From: a virus
Virus record (IMG/VR): IMGVR_UViG_3300010158_000405
Span: 1-20,060 of that record
Reading direction: 5' to 3' (one strand)
DNA: 20,060 bases
The notes under the pieces are model-generated. The model saw nothing but the letters and a program-made list of their open reading frames with translations, made no database searches and had not been told where the DNA came from. Positions 1-6,597 of this stretch are shown here, one piece after another. Made by a program: the position numbers and the translations under genes. Each line of letters begins with the position of its first letter. Position 1 is the stretch's first letter.

Positions 1-201
1 ATCCATCGTAGTGATATTAAGGCTATTGCGATTATGATGCCAATCACCCATAAAGATACCTGTATCACAACCTTCCTCCTTTGCTTTAGCAATGTACCAG
101 TCTACAAAATCTTCACAGTCTTGGTTGTGTACTGAGCTGTTAGATTTCAATCCAAAATGTATGTCCGTAAAACAGGCAACTTTTTTAAACAGATTACTCA
201 C
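1..201 (-). CDS. gp47: Recombination endonuclease subunit gp47 (SbcD/Mre11-like), 5' part
   Basis: Only the first 67 codons are in the window; the gene runs off the left edge. The translation begins MSNLFKKVACFTDIHFGL and continues to GIFMGDWHHNRNSL. These match the first two metal-binding motifs of the calcineurin-like phosphoesterase fold: D-x-H (Asp13, His15) and G-D-x-x-H (Asp53), as in SbcD, Mre11 and T4 gp47. In T4, gp47 pairs with the ATPase gp46 to process DNA ends for recombination-dependent replication and host DNA breakdown. I chose GTG at 201-199 because it is preceded by a strong ribosome binding site, the D-x-H motif lies 12 residues in, and the next in-frame Met is residue 51. 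The gene overlaps the end of gene 55 by 8 bases, so the two are probably translated from one message. The 55-47 neighbourhood is typical of T4-like phages. gp46 would be expected further left. Confidence 0.85.
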   Translation of the reverse strand, partial: MSNLFKKVACFTDIHFGLKSNSSVHNQDCEDFVDWYIAKAKEEGCDTGIFMGDWHHNRNSLNITTMD

Positions 202-1042
202 TAGTTTCTTCCCCCGCACGTTTCAAAGCGGCCGCATGTTCACCAGCACCAGTTCTACTATAACTTGGGTTCATACCATTCATTTCTAGAATATCATCGC
301 GGATGTTCTGATTGCGTTTTTCTATATTAATGACACGTACAAAACTATTAGTAACAGCGGCAGTAAAATACGCAAAAGGGTTGTCTGATTTTGATTCATC
401 AAATTGAAGTCCTATTTGTGTTAATTGCAAAATGGCTTGACCTTTCATCTCGTCGTTGTATGTGTAGCCACGAACGTTGCCGCGAGTAGCGTACCTCTCA
501 CATAATTTTAACATCATACGAGCCAAGGTGTTAGTTATTTGGCCCGCATCCTTGTCAAACTTGCCCTTTTCCAAGTCGCCTTTCCAGTGACTCTTACCAA
601 CACAAATCAGTGTTCCGCCTGTTTCATCATCAAACTTCCAATGTTGGAATGGTGGGAAATTGACTTTGTCTCTATGGTCGGCAAGACTTTTGGGATTCTT
701 TTTGCGTACATTGTTCAAAGGAATGTGATCAAAGGTCATGATCCTAAATACTAGGTCTGTCTTTTGGATCTTTTTGTAGTCAACTTCACAGTCTGCCTGT
801 TTGACTTTCTCGCCAGCTTTTTTGCGAGTAGCGTATGCTAGGTCGCCGATACGTTTGGCTTGATTACGCTTGGCCTCTGCTATTGTTCGAATATTGATTT
901 TATCTATGCTTGGTAGTATGATATCATACTGGTGATATTCAGGTTTGGTAAAGCTACAAAAACTTGTTTTACTTCTGTGTATTTCTAGCAACATATCTTT
1001 GTTGTTTAGATAATTCACTTTTACGGGGGTTGTTGGTATCAT
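194..1042 (-). CDS. gp55: RNA polymerase sigma factor for late transcription, gp55
   Basis: The 282-residue product carries the gp55 signature in its C-terminal third: YTYNDEMKGQAI (193-204), FDESKSDNPFAYFT (214-227), then FVRVINIEKRNQ (234-245). This corresponds to the region-2-like core of T4-family late sigma factors, which binds the polymerase beta' coiled coil and recognises the TATAAATA element. T4 gp55 is about 185 residues. Here about 100 extra residues, roughly 45-160, rich in Lys, Arg and Asp, separate an N-terminal segment from the core. The T4 protein ends in a hydrophobic tail that binds the sliding clamp gp45. The C-terminus here (ending KRAGEETSE) is polar, so clamp contact may differ. 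The ATG is preceded by AGAGGA at 1056-1051 (8-base spacing) and by a well-formed sigma70 promoter. The gene overlaps gp47 downstream. Its targets are probably the late motifs at 1093 and 6572. Confidence 0.85.
   Translation of the reverse strand: MIPTTPVKVNYLNNKDMLLEIHRSKTSFCSFTKPEYHQYDIILPSIDKINIRTIAEAKRNQAKRIGDLAYATRKKAGEKVKQADCEVDYKKIQKTDLVFRIMTFDHIPLNNVRKKNPKSLADHRDKVNFPPFQHWKFDDETGGTLICVGKSHWKGDLEKGKFDKDAGQITNTLARMMLKLCERYATRGNVRGYTYNDEMKGQAILQLTQIGLQFDESKSDNPFAYFTAAVTNSFVRVINIEKRNQNIRDDILEMNGMNPSYSRTGAGEHAAALKRAGEETSE
208..215 (-). promoter_or_regulatory. Ribosome binding site for gp47, supporting a GTG start
   Basis: Read on the minus strand, GGGGGAAG lies six bases before the GTG at 201-199. 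It is inside the last codons of gene 55. This purine-rich stretch is the best evidence that GTG, rather than the internal Met at codon 51, is the start of gp47. Confidence 0.6.
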
Positions 1043-1064
1043 CCTTAGAGTCCTCTAATGTCTA

Positions 1065-1093
1065 ATTATAAACTACGTAGTTAATAAAGTCAA
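1065..1093 (-). promoter_or_regulatory. Sigma70-type promoter for gene 55 (and 47)
   Basis: On the minus strand a -35 box TTGACT (1093-1088) is followed by exactly 17 bases and a consensus -10 box TATAAT (1070-1065). It points at the gene 55 start at 1042, so transcription would begin near 1058. One mismatch in twelve positions at optimal spacing makes this a strong candidate for a host-polymerase early or middle promoter. It lies in the only sizeable non-coding gap on this side of the gene. No experimental start site is available. Confidence 0.7.
1071..1082. promoter_or_regulatory. Perfect 12-base palindrome in the promoter spacer (possible operator)
   Basis: AACTACGTAGTT is its own reverse complement and fills most of the 17-base spacer between the -35 and -10 boxes of the gene 55 promoter. 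A dimeric repressor bound here would block polymerase. It has no loop, so it is not a terminator hairpin. The operator role is inferred from position only. Confidence 0.35.
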
Positions 1094-1100
1094 ATAAATA
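1093..1100 (+). promoter_or_regulatory. T4-type late promoter element for the tail/baseplate operon
   Basis: AATAAATA differs at one base from the T4 late consensus TATAAATA. It lies 24 bases before the ATG at 1125, leaving room for a start near 1106 and the AGGGG ribosome binding site at 1111-1115. The same core with a preceding C recurs before gene 6. It abuts the -35 box of the divergent gene 55 promoter. Confidence 0.65.
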
Positions 1101-1124
1101 ATACACCAAAAGGGGATTATTATT

Positions 1125-2102
1125 ATGGCAGTTACTGGTGCAAGCGGTTTAGTAAATATTGGTACAAGTGTTAACAAGTTAGCAGGCGCCGCCACTTCCG
1201 CAGTGGGTGCAGTAAGCCAGTTAGGATCCGCAATCAGAACAGGCGGGTTTTCACTTGCTGATTTACCAAGAGCCGGCGAAATTGCTGGAGATCTATATGC
1301 GGCAGTGGCCGCATTTACCGACCTTGAAGGCGAAAACGAATGGCGGGTACGGTTAAGTTTACCAACATGGCCCAGTTTTAGAACAAGTCCTGTATTGAAA
1401 CCGTTAAGTGATGCAGGCGGTATGATTTTTCCTTATACTCCAGAAGTACAAACACAATCAATAGCCAAGTATCAGGCTCTTAATCTTACTCATACAAATT
1501 ATAATTTTCAGGCTTACCAACACAGTGAACCTGGACAGATAACTATTACAGCCCCAATGTATGTTGAAGATCGAACTCAGGGTCTTTACTGGATTGCGGC
1601 CATACACTATTTAAGATCCTTAACCAAAATGTTTGTAGGAAATGATCCAAAGGCTGGCAATCCTCCTCCAATAGTATATCTTAATGGATATGGAAATTAT
1701 GTGTTTAACAATATTCCTGTTGTCGTAACAAATTTTACAACCACACTGGCTAAAGATTGTGATTATATCAGTGTTCCAGTAGTTGGCAGTGCCGCCGGTG
1801 CTGTTCAAGGCGTAACAGATGCTATAGGCGGACTTGCAGATGCATTTGGTGGTTACGGCGGAATTGCTGGAATTTCACCCAGCGATGTAGGAGCACTTGC
1901 CGGAGGAATAGGACAAGTGGCAGCATTAGGCTCGTTGTTTGGCATTGGTGGAGAAACACCTGGAGGTGACAGTTATGTCCCAACGAAGAGTTCATTCAGT
2001 GTTACACTACAGCCAATGTACAGTAGAAATTCAGCACAAAAATTCAGCCTTGATAGATTTGTTACAGGTGGATACTTGAACACCGGACCAGGATATATTT
2101 AA
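1125..2102 (+). CDS. Baseplate tail-tube junction/initiator protein (gp48/gp54-like)
   Basis: The 325-residue product opens the structural operon. Its core (about 70-220 and 284-325) is beta-rich: EWRVRLSLP, a FPYTPEVQTQ strand, NYNFQAYQHSEPGQITI, the aromatic helix GLYWIAAIHYLRSLTKMFVG, then PPPIVYLNGYGNYVFNNIPVVV, and a C-terminal FSVTLQPMYSR. From memory this pattern belongs to the tube-like proteins capping the baseplate hub in myoviruses, on which the tail tube polymerises (T4 gp48 and gp54). The match is by pattern recall, not alignment. Two Gly/Ala-rich stretches stand out: residues 1-68, and 221-283 inserted between two core strands. AGGGG at 1111-1115 precedes the ATG, and the late motif at 1093 would drive it. 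Gene 53 follows after one base. It could instead be another hub or tube-like baseplate protein. Confidence 0.55.
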   Translation: MAVTGASGLVNIGTSVNKLAGAATSAVGAVSQLGSAIRTGGFSLADLPRAGEIAGDLYAAVAAFTDLEGENEWRVRLSLPTWPSFRTSPVLKPLSDAGGMIFPYTPEVQTQSIAKYQALNLTHTNYNFQAYQHSEPGQITITAPMYVEDRTQGLYWIAAIHYLRSLTKMFVGNDPKAGNPPPIVYLNGYGNYVFNNIPVVVTNFTTTLAKDCDYISVPVVGSAAGAVQGVTDAIGGLADAFGGYGGIAGISPSDVGALAGGIGQVAALGSLFGIGGETPGGDSYVPTKSSFSVTLQPMYSRNSAQKFSLDRFVTGGYLNTGPGYI

Positions 2103-2103
2103 T

Positions 2104-2403
2104 ATGGCAACATACAGCAAAACTAGCCCCTACCATACTACTCCTGTAGTTAACACATACCTTGATATTTTGAATATCAGATCAGTTAGTTCCAATGTTG
2201 ACGATTTTTTGTATACCATACAACCGCAATACACCTATCGACCAGATTTATTAGCACACGATCTCTACGGCGATTCAACGTTATGGTGGGTGTTTATACA
2301 ACGCAATCTTGATGTGTTGCAAGATCCTATTTTGGATTTTGTACCGGGTACACAAATCTATATTTGCAAACTTAGCGAACTAACACCAGCACTGGGTATA
2401 TAA
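2104..2403 (+). CDS. gp53: Baseplate wedge subunit gp53, short form
   Basis: At 99 residues this is about half of T4 gp53 (196 residues). The conserved block is clear: YTYRPDLLAHDLYGDSTLWW (43-62), followed by FIQRN and by DPILDFVPGTQIYI (74-87). In T4-like phages gp53 clamps neighbouring wedges together around the hub, completing the six-fold baseplate. The full-length protein ends in a LysM-like domain. Here the chain stops soon after the PGTQIYI strand, so that domain is missing or reduced to one element. AGGA at 2090-2093 is the ribosome binding site. The gene starts one base after the upstream stop and ends two bases before the next ATG, indicating translational coupling. The stop is clean, with no LysM coding sequence continuing downstream. 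Confidence 0.8.
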   Translation: MATYSKTSPYHTTPVVNTYLDILNIRSVSSNVDDFLYTIQPQYTYRPDLLAHDLYGDSTLWWVFIQRNLDVLQDPILDFVPGTQIYICKLSELTPALGI

Positions 2404-2405
2404 TA

Positions 2406-4508
2406 ATGGCAACCATTGCACAAACAGGCCCAGCTGCCGGAGATGTCCTTAAAGGAATTAAAAAACTTGCAGGTGGATCATATACTGGTAAACTACCAAT
2501 TCCCAATGTATTAAGTAGATTCGCCAGTTATAACTACGTGTTAGGATTATCTTGCTTAACACCTAACGAACTCAATTTTCCCGACGAAAGTTATAAGACT
2601 GGCAAAACCCCAGAACTAGGATTTATTTGCAAAAGTGCCAGTATTGATACTGCAAATCGATTCAATGCAGTTGGCGGATACAAATTAGATTTTGTTATGA
2701 CACAGTTGACACTAAACGGCCAATACGGATTTGAAAAACTTACAGGTAATACAAATACGTTAACTCTTGAATTCACTGTGGTAGAGCCCTATAGTATGGG
2801 GCAATTTGTTACAATTATGCAAGTGGCCGCATACCAAGCAGGTTATTCAAACTATAATGATGCGGCATATTTAATTACTGTGGATTTTAGAGGCAACACA
2901 GAAACTGGACAATTAGTTAATATTCCAAATACAACTAAACATGTACCTTTCAAAATCACTAGTATTGAGATGAAAGTGTCAGCATCTGGAGCCACATATA
3001 GTGTCAAAGGCTATATCACAAACGGCGAAGCATTTAATAACACGTATGCAACAGTAAAATCTGATATTTTTATAGCAGGCGAAACTGTTCAGGAGATGTT
3101 GCAGTCCGGTGAAAAAAGCCTACAAACTATATTAAATCGTCAACTCAAAGAATTAAAAAGACAAACCGAAGTAGAGCCCGATCAAATTTTTATTTTATTT
3201 CCGGATGAAAGAGCATCCGGGTCAGATGCAGGAATACCAAAAACTGCATCTGTATCTACACTGGCGTCGATAAAGAAAAAACTACAGATATCGGAATCGA
3301 GTTACGGCACGCTCGAACAAAACAGTGCGCTCAATCCTATCGGCTATGCCTTGATGAATTTTGATCTTGCTCGCAATAGCAAAGAATTTCCTGAGAATGT
3401 ACTAACATGGGACAATGATATTAACAAGACTAGACGAGCAGACAATAAAATAGATCCTAAAAAAGGTGTATTTCAATTCAAGCAAGGTATTAGAATAGAA
3501 CAGATTATCAATGCTGTAATACTACAAAGTGGGTACCCTAAGGATGCAATGGCACCTGGTGCAGATGATTCTGCCGGAATGCGAGCTTGGTGGAGGATAG
3601 ATACCCAAGTATTTCATGTTCCTAGTAAAGCTAACAAGAGTGGAACAGGATTTACTCCCAAGATAGTAGTGTATAGGGTTTTACCATACGGCTATCACGA
3701 CAGCAAAATGTTGGCAGCTGGCGCAGGTGCACCGGGTTTAAAAGAATTAGAAAAACGTGTTGCTAAACGATACGAATACTTGTATACCGGATTGAACACA
3801 GAAGTGTTGTCATTCGATCTTACCATAAGAAATGGATTTATATCGGCGTTTGCATTTGACCAGTTTGGAAGAAATCAGGATGCATTTAAACAAAACAAAA
3901 CCGGTTCAGTGAACCCCGATAAAACTAAACAAGGACAAATAGTGGTGGCTAACAAGGGTGATGTGGTCTTGCAAGGTGGCTCGGTTCAAGGTAGTCAAAG
4001 TCGTTATAATGCTATCAGTACCGAAACGGAAGGTATGACAGGATCACCCACAGAAAATCAGTTTGTAGTGGCCGCAAAATTAATGATGAAAGCACTAACC
4101 ACGCCTTATGACATGGTTAATTTAAACTTGAAGATTGTTGGAGATCCGTATTATATTGCCAACAGCGGAATGGGAAACTATACCATTTTTTCTACTGCTC
4201 AAAACATAACAGAAAAGGGCGATATCGATTTTCAATCTAGTGAATCGGATATAGTAATCAATATTAAATCGCCTACAGACATTGCACAATCTACTGGATT
4301 ATATGATTTTAGAAAAACACAAACAACAAATATGTTCAAAGGGTTTTATAAATTATTAAAGGTAGTTAGTACTTTCAAGGACGGTTCATTTACACAGCAA
4401 CTATCTGGCTATAGAAGACCTGGACAGGATGTGGAGTATAAAAAAGAAGGAACACGTTTGACCTCTGAGACCGAAATACCAAACAACGGCTGGGGCGAGG
4501 GCACCTAA
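2406..4508 (+). CDS. Baseplate hub-type structural protein, 700 residues (gp27 position)
   Basis: This large protein lies between gp53 and gp5, where the hub partner of the spike is expected. The N-terminal third (about 30-220) looks like a tube/hub beta domain: LSRFASYNYVLGLSCLT, GGYKLDFVMTQLTLNGQYGF, LEFTVVEPYSMGQFVTIMQ, then ITSIEMKVSASGATYSVKGY. A helical segment (about 226-256, LQSGEKSLQTILNRQLKEL) links it to a second part. The C-terminus (about 644-678) contains YKLLKVVSTFKDGSFTQQLS, a motif I recall from hub proteins of marine T4-like phages. T4 gp27 is about 391 residues, so this is larger by about 300. No enzyme motif is visible. The stop overlaps the gp5 ATG by one base. The hub role is inferred from position and fold impression; 'virion structural protein' is the safe fallback. 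Confidence 0.55.
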   Translation: MATIAQTGPAAGDVLKGIKKLAGGSYTGKLPIPNVLSRFASYNYVLGLSCLTPNELNFPDESYKTGKTPELGFICKSASIDTANRFNAVGGYKLDFVMTQLTLNGQYGFEKLTGNTNTLTLEFTVVEPYSMGQFVTIMQVAAYQAGYSNYNDAAYLITVDFRGNTETGQLVNIPNTTKHVPFKITSIEMKVSASGATYSVKGYITNGEAFNNTYATVKSDIFIAGETVQEMLQSGEKSLQTILNRQLKELKRQTEVEPDQIFILFPDERASGSDAGIPKTASVSTLASIKKKLQISESSYGTLEQNSALNPIGYALMNFDLARNSKEFPENVLTWDNDINKTRRADNKIDPKKGVFQFKQGIRIEQIINAVILQSGYPKDAMAPGADDSAGMRAWWRIDTQVFHVPSKANKSGTGFTPKIVVYRVLPYGYHDSKMLAAGAGAPGLKELEKRVAKRYEYLYTGLNTEVLSFDLTIRNGFISAFAFDQFGRNQDAFKQNKTGSVNPDKTKQGQIVVANKGDVVLQGGSVQGSQSRYNAISTETEGMTGSPTENQFVVAAKLMMKALTTPYDMVNLNLKIVGDPYYIANSGMGNYTIFSTAQNITEKGDIDFQSSESDIVINIKSPTDIAQSTGLYDFRKTQTTNMFKGFYKLLKVVSTFKDGSFTQQLSGYRRPGQDVEYKKEGTRLTSETEIPNNGWGEGT

Positions 4509-6088
4509 TGTCACTAGACTCGGCAACTAAACCTCGACAACCTGCTCCTGAAACACCTCGACTTGCAGAAGTGGTAGGCCATACCGATCCTGATTATGGC
4601 GGCGGCTTAAAAGTACGAATCCTAAGAGAAGTTGGTAACAGCAATTTTTCCGGCGAAGTATTCCAAGTCAAAGCCATGATGCCATTTGCTGGACAAACCG
4701 GCAGTGATTATGTAACTAAAAATAACAAGTACGATGACACACAGAAAAGTTACGGTATGTGGTTTGTTCCACCCGACCCAGGCACATTAGTAATTGTAAT
4801 TTTTATAAATGGTGACGCCGCAAGGGGATATTGGATAGGATGTGTGCCAGACACTGGTGCAAATTTCATGACTCCTGGCATGGCTGCTACTGCGTTCACA
4901 GTAGAGAATGACGGTGTAAGAGCGCCGGCTGCTGAAGTTAATAAAGTAGTGCTTGAGTCTAGTTCTAATGCTCCTAAAAACTTTACTCAGATTGCAAAAC
5001 CTAAAAGTTTATTTGCCGATGTTTTAAAATTACAAGGATTGTTGATAGACGATGTCCGCGGGATCACAACCAGCAGTGCCAGACGTGAAACACCAAGCAC
5101 TGTATTTGGTATCAGTACACCTGGACCGGTTGATAGAAGACCAAATGCTCCAACCGGTAAGATAGGAACATTGCCACAAAAAGTAGCTAATATTAGCAGG
5201 CTGGGCGGCACCACATTTGTAATGGATGATGGCGACGATAATTTTAGACGAAAACTACCCGCCGGAGGTGACAAAGCAGGCCCACCAGAATATGCATCAG
5301 TGGAAGGTGGCGAGCCAACCCTCGGCGATCCCACAATTCCGCACAACGAATTAGTGCGTATACGAACACGCACTGGTCACCAAATACTTTTACACAATAG
5401 TGAGGATTTGATCTACATTGGTAATTCTCGAGGCACTGCGTGGATTGAATTAACCAGTAATGGAAAAATTGATATCTTTGCCGCTGATAGTATCAGTGTG
5501 CATACCAAAGCTGATATGAATTTTTATGCTGATCGTGATATCAACATGGAAGCTGGTCGCAATATCAACATGAAGTCTACAACACGAACTCAAGTAGAAT
5601 CCGTTGGTGACTTTAATTTTATTGCTGGCGGAAACTACAAAGTAAAAGTGACTGGCGATTATATCAATGTATTAAAAAACTTAAATGTAGAAACCACAGC
5701 ATCTATCAATTTGACCAGTTTGAATACCAATCTAAAAAGCACAAACAACATATTGTTGACTGCAACCACAATAGGAGAAAATGGTCCGGCTGCACCTTCT
5801 GCATTAACGACTGCACCAATACCCCTAACAACATTTAGCAATACCTATTCGAAAGAACTAGACAAGATAACCAGTATAATGAAACGTATACCAAACGTTG
5901 AACCTTGGCCTCAACACGAAAATTTAGATCCATTATCTATGACATCAATAAAAACTGATAGAGAAGTGACTTCGCCTGTTATTTTTACTAATGGCACAAA
6001 AACATCACCTGAGTACTATCTCAAGTATACTACAGCAACGGATACATTTGATTTCATACTAGGCCCAGAAAAAGCCCAGAAAGCATAA
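4508..6088 (+). CDS. gp5: Baseplate hub spike/needle protein gp5, without lysozyme domain
   Basis: The 526-residue product has the gp5/VgrG plan. An N-terminal OB-fold (about 18-118) contains EVVGHTDPDYGGGLKVRILR, MMPFAG and MWFVPPDPGTLVIVIFINGD. A linker has TPSTVFGISTPGP (about 195-208) and GGTTFVMDDGD. From about 290 a beta-helix follows: GHQILLHNSEDLIYIGNSRG, then short repeats such as DINMEAGRNINMKS to about 420. This trimeric needle pierces the outer membrane when the tail contracts. T4 gp5 (575 residues) carries a lysozyme domain between OB fold and needle. Here that interval shows no lysozyme motif, so cell-wall digestion must come from elsewhere. About 100 residues after the needle (about 421-526) form a C-terminal tail of unknown role, including EPWPQHENLDPLSM. 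GAGG at 4497-4500 is the ribosome binding site. Confidence 0.85.
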   Translation: MSLDSATKPRQPAPETPRLAEVVGHTDPDYGGGLKVRILREVGNSNFSGEVFQVKAMMPFAGQTGSDYVTKNNKYDDTQKSYGMWFVPPDPGTLVIVIFINGDAARGYWIGCVPDTGANFMTPGMAATAFTVENDGVRAPAAEVNKVVLESSSNAPKNFTQIAKPKSLFADVLKLQGLLIDDVRGITTSSARRETPSTVFGISTPGPVDRRPNAPTGKIGTLPQKVANISRLGGTTFVMDDGDDNFRRKLPAGGDKAGPPEYASVEGGEPTLGDPTIPHNELVRIRTRTGHQILLHNSEDLIYIGNSRGTAWIELTSNGKIDIFAADSISVHTKADMNFYADRDINMEAGRNINMKSTTRTQVESVGDFNFIAGGNYKVKVTGDYINVLKNLNVETTASINLTSLNTNLKSTNNILLTATTIGENGPAAPSALTTAPIPLTTFSNTYSKELDKITSIMKRIPNVEPWPQHENLDPLSMTSIKTDREVTSPVIFTNGTKTSPEYYLKYTTATDTFDFILGPEKAQKA

Positions 6089-6097
6089 GGAAAGATT

Positions 6098-6547
6098 ATG
6101 GCAACATCACTTTATAACAGAACAACAATACCTGGTACGGGTAATCCTGCTGTTCCGATCGCTAGAAAATATAGAGGTTTTAGTACAGTTAACAAAAACA
6201 GTAAGAATTTTGCGTTGTATGATTTTGAACTGATCAAGCAAGACTTGCTAAACAGTTTTTATGTGCGTCAAGGTGAGAAACTGATGGATCCAGAATATGG
6301 ATGTGTTATTTGGGACTTGTTATTTGAGCCATTAACACCACAAGTCAAGGACTTGTTATTGCAAAATATCAACGCTATAGTAAACGCAGATCCTAGAATA
6401 CAAGCCAGTAATGTTGTCATAACACAATATGAGACTGGTTTACAGTTGGAGATGACGTTGGCATACGTGACCTATAATTTAAGTGAAAATTTAAGGATAC
6501 ACTTTGATCAGAAAGTAGGGTTACTCGCCACTTCATTGAAGCAGTAA
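6098..6547 (+). CDS. gp25: Baseplate wedge subunit gp25
   Basis: The 149-residue product matches the gp25 family (T4: 132 residues), conserved in all contractile injection systems including type VI TssE. Visible signatures are FALYDFELIKQDLLNSFYVR (38-57), GEKLMDPEYGCVIWDLLFEP (59-78) and ADPRIQASNVV (97-107). gp25 binds the gp6 dimer in the wedge core and initiates sheath polymerisation. The family's EPR loop motif reads DPR here (98-100), a conservative change. The fold is lysozyme-like by homology, but the family has no enzymatic activity. The first 35 residues are a variable extension. AAGGAAAG at 6087-6094 is a strong ribosome binding site, partly inside the gp5 stop. A 50-base gap holding a late promoter separates it from gene 6. 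Confidence 0.87.
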   Translation: MATSLYNRTTIPGTGNPAVPIARKYRGFSTVNKNSKNFALYDFELIKQDLLNSFYVRQGEKLMDPEYGCVIWDLLFEPLTPQVKDLLLQNINAIVNADPRIQASNVVITQYETGLQLEMTLAYVTYNLSENLRIHFDQKVGLLATSLKQ

Positions 6548-6571
6548 TTAACTATGCACTTAATTTTATTC

Positions 6572-6579
6572 AATAAATA
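6572..6579 (+). promoter_or_regulatory. Second T4-type late promoter element, before gene 6
   Basis: AATAAATA, preceded by C, lies in the 50-base gap between gp25 and gp6, 18 bases before the gene 6 ATG. Identical in its eight bases to the element at 1093-1100, it lies in the only other gap long enough to hold a promoter on the plus strand. AGGA at 6588-6591 is the gene 6 ribosome binding site. It probably gives a second entry point for transcription of the two largest wedge genes. Confidence 0.6.
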
Positions 6580-6597
6580 CTGCTACTAGGAAAAATC

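Noticed and set aside
92-289. Plus-strand 65-residue open frame
   Set aside because: It runs antisense across the overlap of gp47 and gene 55, both of which have clear family motifs on the minus strand; no ribosome binding site or protein-like composition.
539-754. Plus-strand 71-residue open frame inside gene 55
   Set aside because: Antisense shadow of a recognised sigma factor gene.
1071-1082. Terminator hairpin
   Set aside because: The palindrome has no loop and no T-tract and sits between divergent promoters, where a terminator is not expected.
4987-5373. Minus-strand 128-residue open frame
   Set aside because: Antisense to the gp5 linker, which has recognised motifs; the Pro/Ser/Leu-rich product is typical of a shadow frame.
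6098-6547. Lysozyme activity for gp25
   Set aside because: Older annotations call the family lysozyme-like because of fold similarity; it is a structural wedge subunit with no supported catalytic role.
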